64,000 nt of DNA, taken from the NCBI GenBank assembly GCA_014529385.2, contig CM043951.1, positions 113,318,469 through 113,382,468 on the forward strand. Reading direction: 5' to 3'. The notes beneath the pieces are model-generated. The model saw only the letters and a list, made by a program, of their open reading frames with translations, ran no database searches and was not told where the DNA came from. This DNA is from Adiantum capillus-veneris (lineage: Eukaryota; Streptophyta; Polypodiopsida; Polypodiales; Pteridaceae). Shown in pieces: positions 33,250 to 44,200 of this stretch. A program made the translations under genes and the position numbers. Every line of letters starts with the position of its first letter. Position 1 is the stretch's first letter.

Positions 33250-34555
33250 TGAAGGACTTATTTTACAAAGAAGTATCAACATACAACAAGCAAGTCAAGA
33301 GGAGTCAAAATATGACAATCTACTCGACAAAATGGTGGCATCCAAAGACCAACACAATGATAGAGGCCTTAATCTCAAGAACTTATGGCATTGGGTTTCA
33401 GGCCATGGACAGGTAAGTCCAAGTCGCCATTAAAGATACATGGCATAAAGGTCAAGAGTCGGACAGCTGAGCCACTAAATGAGCAAGACATTAGTCCCAA
33501 AGTTTCAAGTAATATTCTCTGTGGTCTAAGAGTCTTAGCTATTCTAGGTACTGCTCAAGGTGGAGGAGTTGAGCATATTTATGTGGTGTCGCTCATGCTG
33601 GTATAGGTGAGCATAAGAGTCCAAGTCTATGTATTTTAAGTTTGGTAAAGTGAAGAAGAGAGTCCAAAAGACACTCACACACTATGCTTAGTGAGTAATG
33701 AGTGGAGAAGCTTTAACATCAAAAACCCTTCTTGGAAATGTGGAAGCTATTGAGATGTCCTTGGATATCACATGTGCTACATTTATTCCTTGAAGCACCC
33801 AACAACTCATTTTTCACACCGCATGATTTTCTTGAAAGAACTCTTGTGTGCGTATAGAGTGTCCCACAATTGGCACTTGCAGTATGCACTCTTACTTTAT
33901 TTTTCCCAACCACTCACCTTGCATGAACAAGTACTCAACTTCCAAGTGTTCAACCCCAATAAGAGCGTATACCAAAGGCATTTTTTCCCACTGGGTTTTT
34001 CCCTTTGGTCATTCAGGTTCTAGACCCTGATTTAGAAACACCCATCACTATTCTATTGTATATATTCCTTCCATCAACTGAAACCAATAAATAATTTGCT
34101 ACACGATCTTCAAAGAGATAAAGTGGGGCCACATTGTTCTCAACCACGCTTCGACAAGAGCAGCTCTTATCTTCAAAGATACCAACAAAGCTCTATTGAC
34201 AAAGTGGCAAAGAAAATCAAATTGGAGATGCCAGTGCACACATGTCAAAGTCTCATACATTTTGAGATACGAGCTTCAATAAAAAGTCAACTGCACAAGG
34301 AGGCAAAGTATCCAAAGAAGCAGGTATCATCGACCAACTGTACAAATGGAAAGGTAAAGCAGGATGTGCAACAACATGCACAAATGCCTCGTCCACAACA
34401 TCCAAATCACAAGAACACATGTTCATCAATCAAAGGAAAATGGGCACCCCATTTGAACAAGCAAAACATCGAGATATAACTCAATCAAGGAAGGGGGGAG
34501 TCTCATCAACAAGAAGACCAGACTACAAATGGTCGTGTCAGGGACGACACGAGCT
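33250..34555 (+). other. Element B 3' region, no RT or integrase
   Basis: I searched all frames between the repeat protein and the polypurine tract for YxDD, RNase H and DDE integrase motifs and saw none. Short frames at 33385, 33772, 34096 and 34419 lack recognisable motifs. Probably 3' untranslated. Confidence 0.6.
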
Positions 34556-34568
34556 AGGAAGGGAGGAG
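34556..34568 (+). promoter_or_regulatory. Element B polypurine tract
   Basis: AGGAAGGGAGGAG directly precedes the 3' LTR. Confidence 0.75.
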
Positions 34569-35501
34569 TGTTTGGAGGTGATAACAACATACAAGTGCCC
34601 ACCTAGCCAAGGCGCCGTTGAGTCAGCCAGCCAAAGTTTTGATGTGGTCACATTATTTTTCCGATGTTTAATACATCAAACCCTGTAAAAGCCAATGTCA
34701 ATCGTCTATGTCAAGTCTAAGTCAAAGATGTTTTTCCAATGATGTATGTAAAGGTCCATGAGAAGTTGGCCGCCGACCACTTTAGAAAGCCCTAGGTATA
34801 TAATACACTAAGGTTAGTGGGAAGGGGAGATCATTTTTTGAAGATAAGTGACTATTGCGTTACGCACAGAGAGATGCCTCTTTGCTCAAACTTGTAATCA
34901 TCGCTTCTGTGGCTATGGTAATCCAAATTCAGTTTTGTTTCTTGCATTGTGTTCCTCTTACTTTGCTCTTTCGTTCAAGTGTAAGCATTCAAGATTCGGT
35001 GAAGGTTTCAAACGCGTCCGTTTAGGCCTTAAATTGCTGTTTTGAGTGTTTATATGCGTATTTTATGTTGTTTTGACCCTAGGAGAGGCTTTAGGGACCT
35101 AAAAACGACCCTTTAGGATCATCCATTTACTGTTTTTGCATACTATGGGACGAACGATCGCGATCGTTGTACCTCTCCAGAATGCTGTGACAGTGATAGG
35201 ATATGTTCCTGATAGTCCCCTGTAGCTTCCCTTCAAGTTTCGTGCGATTCCGATATGATTTGCATGATGAACGGGCGTGATGACTGTAGAGCTGTGTAAA
35301 AGAACATAGGCAAATTACTTGGCTTTAGTGCGATTGATTTGCTTGTAGAGTTATTAGTTGCATCTCTTCCAGTTCACTTCATTAGGATTGACACCCTAGT
35401 GAATTTCCACGCCTCATCCGAGTCGCTTCCCTTGTATCGATAAATTTATGTTGATGCTTGAGAGCTATGCTATGGACGTCCGTCGCGGCGACCCGCAAAC
35501 A
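34569..35501 (+). repeat. Element B 3' LTR
   Basis: Pairs with 12572-13508, ends CGCAAACA, and is followed by the CTCTC duplication at 35502-35506. It also carries the palindrome CGATCGCGATCG at 35155. Confidence 0.93.
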
Positions 35502-35506
35502 CTCTC

Positions 35507-35598
35507 TTTCTTCTCCACACACACACACACATGAGGAGAGGAAGGAGAGCCAGGTATCCTCCTTCCCTCTCCTCACTCTCATGTTCCCTTCCCCTATT

Positions 35599-35659
<61 letters not shown>

Positions 35660-35856
35660 TACACACACATTGTGTTTTTGAGAGAGAGAGAGAGAGAGAG
35701 AGAGAGCACATGCATAAATAAAAAACGCACACACACATGCATAAACAAAGAATGCACACACACATTGAGAGAGTAAAAGAGAGAGAGAGCATGCATAAAC
35801 CAAAAACACACACACACATGTATAAACAAAGAATGCACACACACATTGAGAGAGGA

Positions 35857-35935
<79 letters not shown>
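35507..35935. repeat. CT/CA/GA microsatellite block
   Basis: (CT)n at about 35599-35644, (CA)n next to it, (GA)n at 35680-35706 and 35862-35934, with ATGCATAAAC-CACACA interspersed. The large overlapping open frames on both strands are artefacts of simple sequence. Confidence 0.92.
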
Positions 35936-35938
<3 letters not shown>

Positions 35939-36348
35939 AGAAGAAGAAGAGAGTCTTAACATCGTAGGAAACTATCCCAAGAGGCCTTAAAGATCTAGTC
36001 GACAGGAGTTGAACTCAAGACCTGTTATTCATGAGGTAAATGGCATGACCAATCTATCACACTTGGGTGATAGAAAAGTTATACCATTTTTCTTCTTTTA
36101 TTGACGTGCACACACACACACCCGAGAAGAAGAGAGTTTAATTTAACATCGTAGGAAACTAATTCAAGAGACCTAAAGATCTAGCCGATGAGGAGTTGAA
36201 CTCAAGACCTGTTATTCAAGGGGGAAATGGCATAACCAATCTACCACACTTGGGTGATAGAAAGGTTATACCATTTTTCTCTTTTTATTGTCACACACAC
36301 ACACACGAGAAGAAGAGAGTTTTAACATCGTAGGAAACTATCCCAAAA
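35936..36348 (-). repeat. Tandem tRNA-related SINE-like repeats
   Basis: Two full copies (about 35950-36105 and 36136-36295) and the start of a third share ATCGTAGGAAACTA, AAAGATCTAG, GAGTTGAACTCAAGACCTG and CACTTGGGTGATAGAAA. On the minus strand these give an A-box-like TAGATTGGTCATGCC and a B-box-like GAGTTCAACTCC at tRNA-like spacing. The 3' tail on that strand runs into CTCTTCTTCTCGTGTGTG. Copies are joined by CACACACGAGAAGAAGAGAG linkers. Part of the third copy continues at 36560-36640 after a minisatellite. SINE identity is inferred from the boxes. Confidence 0.55.
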
Positions 36349-36700
36349 GACGTTAAAGGTTAGGTTAGATGTAGACTTACATAAATTAGATTTAGGTTTA
36401 TTTAAGTTAAATTAGATTAGATTTAGGTTTATTTTTAGTTAGATTTACGTTTGATTAGATTTAGGTTTATTTACGTTAGATTTAGATTTACGTTATATTA
36501 GATTAGATTTAGGTTTATTTACGTTATATTAGATTAGATTTAGGTTTATTTACGTTATTTACCTGTTATTGAAGAGGGAAATGGCATAACCAATCTACCA
36601 CACTTGGGTGATAGAAAGGTTATACCATTTTCCTATTTTTATCATTTAAGATAAGGTTAGATTTAGATTTACGTTAGATTAGATTTAGGTTTATTTGATG
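36349..36700 (+). repeat. Minisatellite of GATTAGATTTAGGTTTATTTACG type
   Basis: Degenerate units of about 20-33 bp. A remainder of the third SINE-like copy lies inside at 36560-36640. It resembles degenerate TTTAGG-type sequence but is not a TTTAGGG telomere array. The reverse complement recurs near 50545-50570. Confidence 0.75.
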
Positions 36701-36868
36701 CTTGAAAGAAAACCCGCTTTAAAGTTTGCTTTGGAAGGGCTCTTTTGAAGTGCCGGTGGGACAATCCACATTAGCTTGGTTAGATATCCAAGCATTCAAA
36801 GGAGCATTACGTCCTTGTGAAGAGGGGCTTCACCGACGCGACGGTGAAGAGGAGCTTCACAAAAAGGG

Positions 36869-36871
<3 letters not shown>

Positions 36872-36932
<61 letters not shown>
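36872..36932 (+). repeat. (CT)n microsatellite
   Basis: About 30 uninterrupted CT units. Confidence 0.95.
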
Positions 36933-36938
<6 letters not shown>

Positions 36939-37061
36939 GAACCCTTAAAATTATTGCAACCAAGCACAAAATTTTGCAATTAAATTTTTCTATCATCAAT
37001 TGTGCACCGTGTAAAGAGGCAGACACTTGCTAGGAGAGTCTCCTAAGCTAAGACCCCTCTA

Positions 37062-37744
37062 TTGGCACAGATGGGGGACAAGGGAATAGAGAAATTCAAT
37101 GGGGAGGGATTTCACACTTGGCAAACAAAATTAAGAGGCTACCTTATGAAAAAATGTTTGTGGTCTGTCATTAGCACTGCCTTAGAGCAACAAGCCGAAC
37201 CTGATGGAGTGCACACTAGGGCATCTACACTCATAGCAAGTGCACAAAATTTGACCAAAGACGAACAAGCATTGGGAATTATCCTCACTTCTTTGCATGA
37301 TAACTATGTGCATTTCATAGATGAATGTAAGCATGCACATGAAGCCTGTCATGTCCTGGAAAGTAATTTTGGAGCTAGGGCCAAAAGAAGCAAAGTTAGT
37401 CTTAAAAGACAGCTTTACAAAGTTACTATGATTGAAGGGGAGGATATTGCTAGCCTAGTGAACAGGCTTAAGAGCATTGTCACACAGCTCACTTACATCC
37501 AAGTTGAAGTACCAGAAGATGATAAAGTGGCCATACTATTAAGTGCACTTCCACCTTCTTATGACCACTTAGTCACAATTCTTGAAGAAAAAGAACCGGC
37601 ACCACCATTTCAAGATGTAATCAACTCAGTCCAAGCAGAAGAAAGAAAGCAAAGAGGTTCACTCACCCCATCAAGAGGATTTTTCACCGCAACATCTTCA
37701 AGGGGAAGATATTCACCATCACCATCAACAAATGGAAGAAAAAA
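37062..37744 (+). pseudogene. Ty1/copia gag fragment (UBN2-type)
   Basis: An open frame reading IEKFNGEGFHTWQTKLRGYL, then LTKDEQALGIILTSL and VAILLSALPPSYDHLVTILEE, which is the conserved copia gag pattern. It is about 225 residues and stops just before the expected zinc knuckle, where the sequence passes into AGCGACG-type CACTA subterminal repeats at about 37745. No LTR, primer site or pol follows. It is unrelated in detail to the gag of D1/D2. A truncated copy. Confidence 0.85.
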
Positions 37745-37845
37745 TCATCGCTATATAGCGACGTTTGCAGGCCATCTATAGCGACGTTTATAGCGATGCT
37801 GCAGAGCCTTATATAGCGACGTTCATAGCGACACCCGAGAGTAAA
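37745..37845. repeat. CACTA subterminal repeats
   Basis: At least four TATAGCGACGTT-like units in direct and inverted order, ending with CATAGCGACACC, then GAGAGTAAAAAAA. The same order ends the repeats at 12440-12475. The CACTA terminus itself is missing here. Confidence 0.75.
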
Positions 37846-38499
37846 AAAATTTGGTGGCATGGCCATCAACCATATTGAATGTTTCATTAATTGATTCACC
37901 TTTGAAAAAAAATACAAAGGTAGATATAGACCCAAAATAGTCACCCACAAGACAATATAACCATTAACTCCATCATCCATAGTACGTATTGTTTGCAAAA
38001 TAAAGATACAAAACTGACATGCGTGAATTGATGAAAGTAAATCAATGACAATTGTACACATAGGCAAAATCACTTGATTGTTAAACTTTGCAAATGTAAT
38101 AGTTACAAATCATTGTCATTATTGAAAAAATATACATGGTTTTCAAAAAGACGTATAAAAGTCATCTCATGATACATAAGCTATGACAAAAAGAAACTAA
38201 TTCTATCTAGCTATGGCTAAACTGACATCGTCTAATCAAACATCTCATCGCGTCCAAGCGGCATATCTGTCGGATTCAGCAAAAAAAACAATAAAACGGC
38301 TTTTTGTAAGTATAAACATATAGTGACGTTTATAAAACAATACCACAAATAGAAAAGAGTAAACCCTAATACTAACGATGCTGCCGCGAGAACTCAGAAT
38401 GTTCATTAGGGTGTTTAAGCCCTTCCTGCCTGCGTTCTCGCGTTCGTACGGTGTGGGATCACGTCCTGTCATTGACCACTGTCAAAACATGCAAAGAAT

Positions 38500-39761
38500 C
38501 CATTATGTTGGAATTAATAACCCATAAACCCTAAACTATCAAACATAGAGAGCAATGCAAAAACACTTACAAAATTGGCCTGAAATGATTCCCACCCACC
38601 ACTCTCCAAGTGGTGCAAGCTCCCTGCCTCTACTCGCGCTCTGGCTGCCTCCTTTTGTTCTTCCACTTGTTGAATTCTCGCGCGCTGCTTTCTTCGCATT
38701 CTTTCAATCTTCTTTAGCCAGCCAATCTAGTCTGTTCCACCCATGTTTGATTGCTTTTTGCACTTCGAAACGCTTGTGCTTGCAGTATTTGCGCATTCGA
38801 ACCTTCATCACATCTTCATTGAAGCGCTCATCCTGTGTTGGAACGGGAAACTTGTCATGAAGAATGCTGATGACTCTGTCTTTTAAATCATTTGGTACTT
38901 CGCTCTAGTTGTTTAGTATGTAGTATCTAAACACCTTAGAGCAAAGACTACGCATGCGCGAAATCACCTTCTTGCCTTCATCATCCAAGATGATGCCGCC
39001 GCTGAAGTCGACGGAGAAAGGCAAGCCCTCTCGCCGCTGACGCGTGAACCTGGGTGTCCCGGAAGGGGTCTCTAGCGGCGTGTCACAATGGGGGTACGGA
39101 CGTTAGGTGTCTCCACTAGATTCGGAGCCCTGAAGCGAGGAGTGTCCACTGGAGTGACTCCTGGAGGAGTAGCTAGTGGTGTGTAGCCGCTAGGAATGGC
39201 AGTCAGCCGCGCAAAACCTCGTGTGGATGGCGATGCCACTGGTGTCGGGGCAGGCAAAGAAGGGGAGGGTAAAGAGCTTCGTCAAACACGAGGCGGTGTT
39301 GAAGCATCGGCGGCAGCATCCCCACAACAACCACCATCGCCACCACTAGAGCGCCGGTGCCTAGACGAGTGTGAAGATCGTCTCGTCGACACCGAAGCTT
39401 TCAATCGCACTGAATGCTCCGAAACAGAGAGAGATGTGGATGGAGTACGAACGCGCAATGGTGCGCTAGAGCGATTACGCTCCACGTACCACTGTCTCTG
39501 CTCGGGTGACAAAGAAGAAAGAAACTCCTCATCATTCATACCTGCATTAAACGCACGAACATTTAAACTTAATATTGAATGAGTGGAGTAGAAAACATGG
39601 ACAAGTAGATAGATAGATAGAGAGAGAGAGAGAGAGGAGGAGGTGCTCGTCGTCCCTACTTGTGAGAACATACCTAGAGCATACGTACCTGGAGTGGACA
39701 CAAAGACCATTAAATACAATGACGCAATGATGCAGTGACGCATATAAATACAATGATGCAA
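38500..39761 (-). pseudogene. CACTA transposase C-terminal region
   Basis: On the minus strand: a Ser/Arg-rich segment near 39282-39600, a Thr-Pro-rich linker (TPLATPPGVTPVDTP, 39257-39072), then a segment near 38900-38500 with VPNDLKDRVISIL and RMRRKQRARIQQVEEQ, which resembles the C-terminal domain found in plant En/Spm proteins. Frames change several times. A (AG)n tract lies just upstream at 39833-39897. Confidence 0.6.
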
Positions 39762-39829
39762 TGACGCGTTCTTCTTCTATTCAACTTGAGTGATGTAAGA
39801 GGCAAGTCGATAACTCAGAATTTTCAATC

Positions 39830-39832
<3 letters not shown>

Positions 39833-39897
<65 letters not shown>
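39833..39897 (+). repeat. (AG)n microsatellite
   Basis: About 32 AG units, inside the CACTA element. Frames over it are artefacts. Confidence 0.95.
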
Positions 39898-39899
<2 letters not shown>

Positions 39900-40068
39900 A
39901 TAATCAAATCTTGCAATCAGAAAACCAGGTGGTGGAGCTGCATGTGGCCATGGATTGCCCAAGATGTGAGTGCAAAATCAAAAGAGCGTTATACAACATG
40001 GAAGGTACTTAGAGAGGCAGAGTTTTTACAAAACGGAGAAAAATTATTCAAATACAATATTTATGGCT

Positions 40069-40671
40069 TTAAGAGATCTCTCTCTCATCCTCGCATAGCT
40101 CAGCATAACTTTCTATATCTATATAGAGCTCTCCGTTTAAACAGATGTCCTTTGTTTCATTTTGTAGATCCTCTCCATGCACCCCATAGAGAGTAGCAGC
40201 TTGATGTTCGTCTGGCACCACCTCAACGGCTTCTGACTGAGCATCTTCTCCGATCTCCTCCATTGATGCCACTGTGATTGGCACATGGTAGCCTTCATAC
40301 GTCCATGCACTACGAGGGGCTACCTCTATGACGTACCACCAGTTTGATGCAGACTTTGTAGGATGAAATATCACCTGCTAGAGCCACATAACTTACATAA
40401 GAGCTTTCAAGCACATAAATTCTAAAATGCGATGTTAACTATTTACATACTTACTTGTTCACAATGCTCGGGTAGTACGAAAGTGTCTTTTAGGTCAGTC
40501 CATTTCTTAGTTGAATCCACCTCAAGAAAAATAGACTCTCCTCTACGCACAGTAGCGCTACGACCCTCCATGATTATCTTGAACCATTGCACGTCGAACA
40601 AGTCGACAAAAAATCCTCTATAATCGACCCTCAAAATCTCTTGTAGCGTGCCGAAGTAAGTGAGTTCCGCC
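40069..40671 (-). pseudogene. CACTA transposase DUF4216 region
   Basis: Minus-strand frames 40700-40443 and 40374-40069. LTYFGTLQEILRVDYRGFF and VDLFDVQWFK match the DUF4216 pattern of CACTA proteins, followed by SNWWYVIEVAPRSAWTYEG. An interval near 40380-40440 may be an intron. The N-terminal half of this domain lies on the far side of the MITE-3/D1 insertion, at 46074-46265. Confidence 0.8.
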
Positions 40672-40685
40672 CCCGGGGCAGTCAT

Positions 40686-40912
40686 TGTTACCATATACAT
40701 GTGGTAGTGATGTGTGTGAACACACTAGGACCGTCGAGGCATTTTTTCCCTCTTTAGGAGGTTTTTTCCCCCGTGCATTGTATATACGCCCATCACTCTA
40801 GGGCTATCTATCTTTCCATTGCACACTAAGTAACACACTCTCTATTGTGTGCCTTGAGCTTCCTTCGTCTTCTCCAAGCTGTGTGTGTTTCTCTGCAACC
40901 CTAATTCCAACA
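40686..40912 (+). repeat. D1 5' LTR
   Basis: 227 bp, TGTTACCATATAC...CCAACA. A TATATA-like promoter element (GTATATACGCCC) is present in the middle. Confidence 0.95.
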
Positions 40913-40914
40913 AT

Positions 40915-40926
40915 TGGTATCAGAGC
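40915..40926 (+). promoter_or_regulatory. D1 primer-binding site (initiator Met tRNA)
   Basis: TGGTATCAGAGC, the standard plant copia primer site, three bases after the LTR. Confidence 0.95.
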
Positions 40927-41274
40927 AGGTCACGTCCTCCCGGGCTTAGTCACCAGCTGCTCCACCACACGCCTGCTCACTTTCTCCGATTTCAGTGAGC
41001 TTTGGCGAGCGTTCACAGGTCGACAAATATTTTGGGAAAGCTCGAAGACCTTGGTCTGCTCAGAATTTTGATTTGGGCTCATTTTGGCCTTCGTTTCCAC
41101 TACAGGCAGTACTGCATAGGCTATTTCGTCATTTTGTGCAGAATTTTTGTCAGTGTCGTTTTCTGCATAACAGGTGCCTTATAGTCTTCTACGGTTTTTG
41201 CTATATAGCACAAGTTGTTCCCGCTCCATTTCTCCTATTTTCGGGTACTTTTCACATCAGGTGCAGCATTTACC

Positions 41275-44200
41275 ATGGCTGTCAACAACAACACAGATGT
41301 GTTCAAGATGTTTGCTGCTGAGGACAGGTTGGATGGGGACAACTACCCTATGTGGGCTTATATGATGCAACATGTTCTTGTGTCAAAAGGTGTGTGGAAC
41401 ATTGTGCAGGGCATTGATGTACGTCCTGGTTCTGAGGATGTAGGCGATGTTGAGGATGTTGCAGGTCTTGCTGCAACGATTACAGCTGCTAGAGTTGTTT
41501 TGCCTACGGCAGAACAAGCTCTTTGGGATGTAAAGGATGCGCAGGCTCATGCATTGATTGCGTTGTCTGTGAAGCGCACCATTGTTCCTCACATTCGTTC
41601 AGCAAAATCTGCAAAATAGGCTTGGGATATTCTAGCAGGTCTTTATGCAGGCCGCAATGAGGCTAAAATTTCTTTGCTGCGTAAAGAGCTGGAGTCGAAG
41701 ATTATGCATGAGGAAGATGATATGGACACTTTCCTTGCTAGTGTCAAGGATATCAATGAGCAGCTTATTTCTACAGGTGAAGTCATTTCAGACAGTTCCC
41801 TTATGCAGACTGTTCTTGATGCCTTACCAGATTCCTACCAGACTTTTGCTAGTACTTGGAGACTCATGACCCAAGGAAATGCAGAAGTTGTCAAGTTTGA
41901 TGCATTATGCATATTGCTGTTGCAAGAGTCACTGTCCAGAAAAAACAGGACTAGACAGCGTGCAGTTAAACAGGCCTTTATTGTTTCTCAAAGAAAGGGT
42001 GGTAATAGTAATGCAGCCACTTCTTATGGTTCTGTTACGAGTGGCAAAAATTATGTTCCTAATGCTTATGCTGGCAGTACTTTGTCTGACAATTCTGGTG
42101 ATAATGGCAAAAAGAAGATGCGTTGCCATTATTGTAAAGCCAATGATCACTTGATCAAGTCGTGTCCTAAGTTGAAGGCCAAAGAGGCTAAGAAGAAAGA
42201 GGGTGGTTCCACTGCAAATGTTGGTTCCACTACAACTGCAGCCATTGTTGAGTCTTCTGTGAAAGGAGACTGTGTTGCTGATGTTGATGAAGAATGGGCT
42301 TTTAGCGCAGAGTACACTTATAATCCTGCTGTCCATGATGCATGCTTGTCAGTTGCTGCAGATTCACATGTGTGGTATTTCGACAGTGGTGCTACAAAGC
42401 ACATTACCTCACATCGTGAATTGTTTACCTCTCCCGAGTCTGTCCCTCATGGGAATTCAGTCACTTGTGCCAACAACGCCTCTTATCCAGTTCAAGGAGT
42501 TGGAAAGATTGTGCTCATTGCTACTAATGGCAGTTCCTTCACACTTGTTGATGCAATTTATGTACCTGGGATCAAGAAAAATCTCTTATCTGTATCCGCA
42601 CTTGCTACACTTGGACCTGTAGTCAAATTTGTGGATGACAGATGTACAGTTCATGATCTCAGTTTTGGTGATGAAATTGTTGCATCTGGGCTTTTGTGCC
42701 GTGGGCTGTATAAGCTCACTTTGTATGACAAGTGTGGACAAAGTTTTGCAAATGCTATTGTAGATTCAAGGGCTATTTCAGATGCAAAACTTTGGCATGC
42801 ACGTTTTGGTCATCTGAATTTTGCCAGTTTGCTGCGTTTGCAAAAATCTGATATGGTTGCTTCTTTACCACCTCTTGAAGCACCGGTCAAACATGTTTGT
42901 GAAGGCTGTATTTTGGGTAAGATGCAGCGTTCTAAATTTTGAAAGGATGGTTCAGTTCGGGCCACATGCAGGTTGCAGTTTGTGCATAGTGATGTTTGTG
43001 GGCCCATGCAAACTCCGTCCTTGGGCAATTACCTATACTTCGTGACTTTCATTGATGATTACTCCAGGCATGCATGGGTATTTCCACTTAAAGCGATGTC
43101 CGAAGTTTTTATGTGCTTCAAACAATTTCTGCCTATGGCTGAAAATGTCTCGAAATGTACTATGGGCACCCTCCGTTCCGATCGAGGGGGGGAGTATATG
43201 TCTCATGAATTTAATGTATTTCTGGCTAGTCGTGGGATAAAACACCAATGTACAGTGCCTGATACACCTCAGCAAAATGGTGTTGCTGAGAGGAAAAACA
43301 GGTCACTGATGAAAATGGCACGATGTATGGTCAAAATTCAAGCTTTACCGCATTCTTTTTGGCTTGAGGCCATCATGTGTGCCACTTATGTACTTAACAG
43401 GTGTCCTACGAAAGCTTTGCAGTCTATTACTCCATATGAAGCATGGCATGATAGAAAGCCTTCTATTGAGCACATGCATGTTTTTGGCTGTTTGGCATAT
43501 GCTTTGGTGCCACAAGTGCAGCGCAGAAAATTGGATGATAAGGCTGTCAAATGTATTTTTGTTGGTTATAGTGCTGAAAGCAAAGGTTACAGGTTGTATC
43601 ATCCGCAAAGAAAACGTATCCTGGTTTCTCGGGATGTAGTGTTTGTGGAAGATTCTGTTCAGCCCTTGCTGTCATGTACTAGAGATAGTAATGTAAGCTC
43701 ACCGGACATTTATGACACTTTGTTGCCTCTTTTTAGTGGTGGAAATACGAATGTAAGTTCCAATTAGGCAAATGTACAGCCTATGGGGGTTTCTAAAAAT
43801 GTTTTAGATCAGCCTATTACTGATGCAGATGTACATGATGTACTTGATGAGGAAAGGGCTGAAAATGAGCAGGCTAGAGGTATGCCAAAATGGCTGGTGC
43901 ACACTTTGCGTGACAGTAAATTGGATGCACCTTTGTCTAGTCGTACTCGTTCACGCTCTCGCCATGCATCTTATGCATCAGATTGTTATGCTTTGGTTGT
44001 GTCTAGTTTACATGATGTTAAGGAGCCTCTGACTTTTGATGAAGCACAGAATTAAAAAAATTGGATGGCTGCCATGCAATCAGAATATGATGCACTCATA
44101 GAAAATGACACATGGACTTTATTTGAATTTCCTCCTGGCAAAAAGGCCATTGGTACGAAGTGGGTTTACAAGTTGAAACGCAAACCGGATGGTGAGATAG

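Larger units (their letters stand above)
12572..35501 (+). mobile_element. Element B: large LTR retrotransposon lacking RT and integrase, with a nested Penelope cluster
   Basis: LTRs at 12572-13508 and 34569-35501 are flanked by CTCTC on both sides (12567-12571 and 35502-35506), inside a CT microsatellite. The primer site is at 13510 and the polypurine tract at 34556. Without the Penelope cluster (about 11.5 kb) the element would be near 11.4 kb. Coding order is gag, knuckle, Lys/Glu-rich spacer, DSGA protease, a second protease-like domain, and a basic repeat protein. No RT, RNase H or integrase motif is found in any frame between the protease and the 3' LTR. It is therefore non-autonomous for pol, like element A. 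Confidence 0.9.

Noticed and set aside
33385-34688. Possible diverged RT or integrase after the element B repeat protein
   Set aside because: No YxDD, TPxQNG, DDE or RNase H-like motif in any frame.
35458-35967. Several frames over 60-120 residues on both strands with Ser-Leu, Arg-Glu or Cys-Val repeats
   Set aside because: Pure CT/GA/CA microsatellite translation.
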